Below, one piece after another: positions 59,414 through 64,000 of a stretch of 64,000 nucleotides of DNA. Positions within the stretch are counted from its first letter, which is position 1. The number at the start of each line of letters is the position of its first letter. The stretch comes from Nyssa sinensis (lineage: Eukaryota; Streptophyta; Magnoliopsida; Cornales; Nyssaceae). Below the pieces are notes generated by a model. The model worked only from the letters and a program-made list of their open reading frames with translations. It did no database searches and was not told the DNA's origin. The position numbers and the translations under genes are program-made. The DNA is taken from NCBI GenBank assembly GCA_008638375.1, contig CM018046.1, positions 40,849,706 through 40,913,705 on the forward strand, read 5' to 3'.

Positions 59414-60224
59414 GACGCCATTACAGAATTCTTTCATTCATTTGTGGCAGAATGTGACTTAAATCAACTCCTCTGACTCTTGCTCTCTTTGCCGAATCCT
59501 AATGATAGAGCAAATGCTCCTCCATTTAATATTCTCTGTAGTGGCTATTAACTGAATTTTTCAAGGGTTATCAGAGGCATTGGGCATGTGAGCTAATGCC
59601 AGCATAGGTTATGTTCTTCTGGGTAAAAATTAATAATGGCACCAAAGGGGTGATTCTTGATGAATTGGACTTCAAAAAGGACACTTTGGACTGGCTTTCA
59701 TATCTGCTGAATATTTCAGTAAAATGTCAATTGCTTATTGTTAAAGATCTTGTCAAAATTCAATTTTGGACAGGCAAACCTGACATACTGCAAATTTATA
59801 TAATTCATGCCATTCAGTCCGGAGAGTTATGGGGGTATTCCTCGGTCCCTGGTCTCTGGCTCGAGTCGTTGGATACCACTTTTCGATTATGCAAAAAGAT
59901 TTCAATAGGCCGAAACGGTTTATGTCTGTACTTTCTGCATGAAACGAATAATCCTTACTCCGTTATTCATAAATTTAGGTACACGTCATATTATTTATTG
60001 TATTAATTTATGTATGTTTATGATTCTATATCTGTATTATTACAAGTAAAGAATTATAGATGTGGCAAAAAAATGCTAACTGCTAAAGTATTGTTATTAT
60101 TCTGATAAATCATTTGGTTCATTTCATAGTTCTAAAAAATGAAAATAAGGAATGCAATGTGGTCAAAGAAGACCATGGGGATATATTACTCTTTCTTCTT
60201 CTTTACTTGATAAGCACATGGAAT

Positions 60225-60511
60225 GAAGGGCGAAGTTTGGGGAAAAAAATATTGAGAGGGGCTAAAAAAAATTTAAAAATTTTTAGGAGAAAAAATTTAT
60301 TTTTCTCATATTGAAGAAAAAAATTTCACAAAATTGTTTCAAGTCTTACATATAAAAAAAAAATTTTCAAAATTTTGAGGGGTCTAAATATATATATTTT
60401 TTCAAATTAGAGAAATTTTAATAAAATTACTTTAAATATTATATTTAAAGAAAAATGTTCCAAATTTAAGGGGGCTATGGGCCCTTTAGCCTACACAAGA
60501 CTCCGCCCTTC
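60225..60511. mobile_element. hAT-like MITE, 287 bp
   Basis: Ends GAAGGGCG and CGCCCTTC are perfect inverted 8-mers. Flanks CATGGAAT (60217-60224) and CATGAGAT (60512-60519) match at 6 of 8. The A/T-rich interior with AAAATTTTT words and the GGGCCCTTTAGCC stretch near the right end resemble the MITE at 51850. Confidence 0.7.
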
Positions 60512-60738
60512 CATGAGATTAGCGTTGTTAGGACCCAATTATGAATATAGCAATATTGTAATATAGTTTAAAACATCGATAGATTATTGGTTTGTGACGG
60601 ACTTTAAACTTGAACTTTTTATATTATTCTACGTCTAAATTTAATCTTAGTCATTAGATTAACCAAGCAATTGACTCAACAAAATATCACGCGGTTTTCT
60701 TCCCACGTGGTGAGGATGATTTGATAAAGAAATTTTTT

Positions 60739-61107
60739 ATGAAATAATTTCCCAACATTGACTCTATGTCTTTTGTTAGTTTTGAACACTTGAAGATTTT
60801 TGTTTTATGGGATAAGTTCATGACATTGTCTCTCTCTAGTTTGGGACTACTTGAAGATTTGTTTAATGGGATAATTTCATTACATTGACTCTCTCTCTTT
60901 CTTTATGGAATAATTTTATTACATTGACTCTCTCTCTTTCTTTATGGAATAATTTCATTACATTGACTCTCTCTCCTGTCTCTCTCTTTATAGAATAATT
61001 TCCTGACATTGGCTCTACTTCTCTCTCTTTTATTAGTTTGGGATTACTTGAAATTTTAAATTTGTTTTATGGAATAATTTCATGACATTGACTCCTCTCT
61101 GTTATCA
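60739..61107 (+). repeat. Short tandem array of an ATGGAATAATTTCATTAC unit
   Basis: Seven copies of ATGGAATAATTTCATTAC plus ATTGACTCTCTC start at 60739, 60807, 60866, 60905, 60944, 60990 and 61069, at uneven spacing (38-79 bp). A further degenerate copy with a TC run lies near 62300. Confidence 0.8.
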
Positions 61108-62450
61108 GTTAAATGTGGGAAAAGAAATTAGAGAGCAAGAAGGATTACGGCTCAAACTCACACAACAGGAAGTTCTTGGATAGGTTTGATTTTATACTTC
61201 ATATGAGCGTGTCTTTTTTATAACATTCATTTTTTTATATAGCTTTATATGAGAGTGTCTTTTTTATAACATTCAATTTGTTGGTATAAATATAACATTC
61301 ATGATATAACTGAAATTACACACTGACAAAGTATTATACTAATATCATTCAAGTATTTGTTATTGTCCACCTAAAAGGGCCTTGGCTTTCCCTACCTTTA
61401 AAATGTATGCAACCTTACATCTCCTTTAAGAGCATATACTAAAACATGTGAGTGGGGCCATCAAGGGTTTTACAAGGAACTTACCCCAGGAAAAGTAATG
61501 TCGGAGCCAATTTTAACTTTTTCCTTTTGGCGTATGATTTTGTCATAACGGCATCCGCACAGGCATAGAGTGATTGACTGGGTCATTCTACAGTAGAAAT
61601 ATTTTTTTAACACGTCTGGAGGACCATTGTGTCTTTTTTTTTTTTTTTTTGTGAATGAATCCGGAGTTATTTTGAGCCAGTTTTATGGATGAATAAGGAC
61701 GTGTCACCTAATCTTGATTAACTTCTTTTTTTAAATTCTAATCTTTTTAGGGAAATTAGTTGAACATTCGTGATTAACAAATGATTAGTCTGCACACTCT
61801 TCGCAAAAAAAAAAAAAAATTACAAAATTATTAGATAGGCTTGAACTATTGATATTCTAATTCTAATTCTAATTAATAATAAATTATCTTGTATATAACA
61901 TGTTAAATTTTAAACAAAGAAACAAATAAATTTTGTACACGTGATCATACATAATTGGTCAAATGAATGTTTCAGGATCATCTAATAATTTTTATCTCGG
62001 TAGCATAGATGATTTGATCAGGTGAAACTTTTTTTCAACTATTTTTTCTTTTTTCTTTTTCTTGGAAGTTTCACTGATTAGTCTAAAATTTTTTTGAAAG
62101 AATAATATTTTATGATTCTAAGTAAATTTGTTCATGTAAATTTACTTATTTGATGTGACATAATTCGATATTTTTCTTTTTTAGAGATTTTGTTTCATTT
62201 TCACAATCAATTCAATCAGATCATATTAAAATTAAATGCGCCAACTTACATAAACAAATTTATCTGGGTATAAAACATTACTTATTTTGAAAGGTTGTTT
62301 TATGGAATCATGACTCTCTCTCTCTCTCTCTCATTGAACTACTTATCGTGCAAATATGCACCCTTCCACCTCCATTAGGAGGCTCACCCATCAAGGATTT
62401 TTCAAGGAACTTACTGATTAAGAAAAACAACAGTGTTGCTTTTATGCAAA
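61108..62450. other. AT-rich intergenic DNA upstream of the small membrane gene
   Basis: No gene. A word pair CATCAAGGGTTTTACAAGG (near 61458) and CATCAAGGATTTTTCAAGG (near 62389), both followed by AACTTAC, shows that a piece of the upstream region is duplicated. Confidence 0.5.
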
Positions 62451-62525
62451 TGTTTGCAATATATTTTATTGCAAAGTGTTTGCAATATTTTATTGCAAGT
62501 GTTTGTAATATATTTTATTGCAAAC
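62451..62525 (+). repeat. Three tandem copies of a 23-26 bp unit upstream of the small gene
   Basis: TGTTTGCAATATATTTTATT and variants followed by GCAAAG occur at 62451, 62477 and 62500. Confidence 0.85.
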
Positions 62526-62577
62526 TGTACTACTTTGAATATATAAGAGAGAGAGCCAGTAGCTCACCAAAAAGGAA

Positions 62578-62579
<2 letters not shown>

Positions 62580-62620
<41 letters not shown>
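62580..62620. repeat. TA microsatellite just upstream of the small gene
   Basis: About 19 TA units, 40 bp before the start codon, followed by a GA-rich stretch. Confidence 0.95.
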
Positions 62621-62622
<2 letters not shown>

Positions 62623-62658
62623 TGAGAGAGAGGCCTTCCTAACTTGCATATTCCAAAC

Positions 62659-63147
62659 ATGAGTCACAAAGGCTTGAGAGTTGTTCTGCCAATGCTCATC
62701 AGGTTACTCCCGTCCTCTTTCCGTGGATCGCAAGGCAAGCGGTGCCATGACGATGAACCCAGTTTGATCACTACCATTTGGCTTATCACAGCTATCTTCC
62801 TATCAGTCATCTTCACCTCCATACAACTTCCTCTCAATCATACAGTCCCTGTTAGACAGAGTGCTGGCAGAGACCTTTTAGGGCCGTTCGCTATTTCATT
62901 GCTGGCCTCAATTTATTTGCCGCTACCACTTTTTCTGACCGTCCACTTAATAACCATACAAATGATGTCTCCTTGGTATGGTCCGCTTATAAATCTCATT
63001 GAGCGGTCTCTGTGCCGGTTGTGGCACACTCTGAAAGCCATATCCGCACCACAGCACGCAAAAGATGACCAAGAACCAGAACCGGTTGACAATGAAGGAG
63101 ACTACCAGCAAGAGCAGCCAATCTTGGAAGGTGACGATTCTGTTTGA
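62659..63147 (+). CDS. Small two-helix membrane protein of unknown function, 162 aa
   Basis: A single uninterrupted frame from ATG 62659 to TGA 63145-63147. I prefer this ATG because it has A at -3 (CAAACATGAG); the frame extends a few codons upstream without another ATG. The N-terminus is short and basic (RVVLPMLIRLLPSSFRG). Helix 1 is about residues 36-57 and helix 2 about 74-100, with GRDLLGPFAISLLASIYLP at the start of the second and the SPWYGPLINLIERS motif after it. The tail (about 136-162) is acidic. Upstream lie TATATAA at 62540-62546 and a TA repeat at 62581-62619. I do not recognise the family with certainty. Codon pattern, hydrophobic layout and intact length argue for a real, probably lineage-restricted, intronless gene. 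Confidence 0.65.
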   Translation: MSHKGLRVVLPMLIRLLPSSFRGSQGKRCHDDEPSLITTIWLITAIFLSVIFTSIQLPLNHTVPVRQSAGRDLLGPFAISLLASIYLPLPLFLTVHLITIQMMSPWYGPLINLIERSLCRLWHTLKAISAPQHAKDDQEPEPVDNEGDYQQEQPILEGDDSV

Positions 63148-63196
63148 TGCATCACTACTTCATGCACGATCATAACACTAAAAGGTGATTACAATT

Positions 63197-63281
<85 letters not shown>

Positions 63282-63913
63282 TATGTCTCTATAAATTTAT
63301 GTGTACATAGGAACTGATGGGTCCACAAACAACCATATATTTGAGTTGTTATCCAAAGACTTTATCCATCTATGCCTTTTGTGGAAGTGGAAGTTTGTAC
63401 TGGATTGGTAGTTGGTGTGGAAGTTTGTACCGTATTGGTAGTTGGAGTGAATGGAATATTGATAGTATGTATGCGTGCTCCTAATTTAATAAGGGTTTTT
63501 TTACGGCAGAAGGGACATCAGAAGCATAATTATAGTAACTGAATCAGACAAAGAAGCAGTGAAAGCATCGGTTCACGGTTGATTTGTTTAATCAATAGTC
63601 TAATAGTGTTATAATTATATAAACTATATCACTCTTTCTAACCAATGCATTTACTCATTTTCATTATACACGATTATGCGACATTAACCGATTTTCCCTT
63701 ATTTTATTTCTTATCAAAGATACTCTTACTATTTTACAAATATAATCATTTTTAATCCTATTTTTTCTTGTTTTATTGCATATGCATTTTAACATTCTCA
63801 TTTTAACTACACTTAGTTTATTAATGTATTGTTTCTTAAGAGCCTAACAATTTTCCTTCTCCATGGATCACAATTAAACAAACATATAAATATATATATA
63901 TATATATATATTA
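63148..63913. other. Downstream of the small gene: compound microsatellite, no gene
   Basis: A (TA)12 run (63197-63220) continues into (GA)n (63221-63275) and a short G run. The rest is AT-rich, with a GGAAGTTTGTAC word repeated at 63388 and 63419. No gene is seen. Confidence 0.6.
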
Positions 63914-64000
63914 TCTATAACCTATATAAAAGCGAGAGTTCCGTCCACCTACTTCGGGTGTTTCAGTCCACCTGCTTCAGGTGCTTCGAATTTCAACCAC
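63914..64000 (+). mobile_element. Probable 5' terminus of a Helitron, running off the window
   Basis: After an A/T site, TCTATAACCTATATAAAAGC and GAGAGTTCCGTCCACCTACT match the TC-start, TATATAAAAGCGAG style of plant Helitron 5' ends. The CTRR end would lie beyond the window. Confidence 0.5.

Noticed and set aside
59611..60006. A 131-aa frame between the two genes
   Set aside because: I recognise no domain, it has no promoter or splice context, and it lies among repeats; chance or an old TE piece is more likely.

Overview
This is a stretch of plant nuclear DNA, most likely from a eudicot with a moderately TE-rich genome. The evidence is AT-rich non-coding sequence, GT-AG introns of 74 bp to 10.5 kb, L1- and RTE-type LINEs, tRNA-derived and Au-type SINEs, hAT MITEs, a TRIM, and long solo LTRs. 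The species cannot be told from the sequence alone. No rRNA, tRNA, CRISPR or bacterial operon structure was seen.

The window is dominated by one plus-strand gene. Its coding part runs from 17342 to 58418 in 22 exons. I joined the exons by hand: every junction is GT-AG, the frame is kept throughout, and the product is 1451 residues with no internal stop. It belongs to the plant glycine-rich membrane protein family of Arabidopsis At5g11700, At4g32920 and At5g47020, often auto-named 'ephrin type-A/B receptor-like' because of a short cysteine-rich module. The layout is signal peptide, long glycine-rich extracellular part, cysteine-rich module, a transmembrane segment near residue 900, a conserved cytoplasmic-type region, and a C-terminal hydrophobic cluster. 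Its molecular function is not known to me. A TATA box at 11409 followed by a GA/CT-rich leader suggests transcription starts near 11.44 kb. A probable second leader exon (17133-17341) carries two upstream ORFs.

Layout: 1-6.3 kb, an old Copia-like LTR split by a 4.0-kb solo LTR with a perfect 5-bp target duplication. 6.3-11.4 kb, AT-rich intergenic DNA with a SINE and a hAT MITE. 11.4-17.3 kb, promoter, leader and probable 5' UTR intron carrying an L1 relic and two short retroposons. 17.3-58.4 kb, the large gene. Intron 2 (4.9 kb) holds a MITE, a short retroposon and an L1 LINE interrupted by an antisense L1. Intron 4 (10.5 kb) holds an RTE relic next to an L1 LINE that was itself split by two solo LTRs (2.7 kb minus strand, 1.6 kb plus strand). 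Intron 8 holds a 305-bp TRIM with two 74-bp LTRs. Introns 11 and 12 hold SINE and hAT-like elements. 58.4-62.6 kb, intergenic: an LTR remnant with an exact Met-tRNA primer site, short tandem repeats and another MITE. 62659-63147, a small intronless two-helix membrane protein of unknown function. 63914 to the end, a probable Helitron 5' terminus.

Only two protein-coding genes are supported. They show no evident functional link. The main biology visible is an intact, conserved gene that has stayed spliceable while its introns took up many nested insertions.
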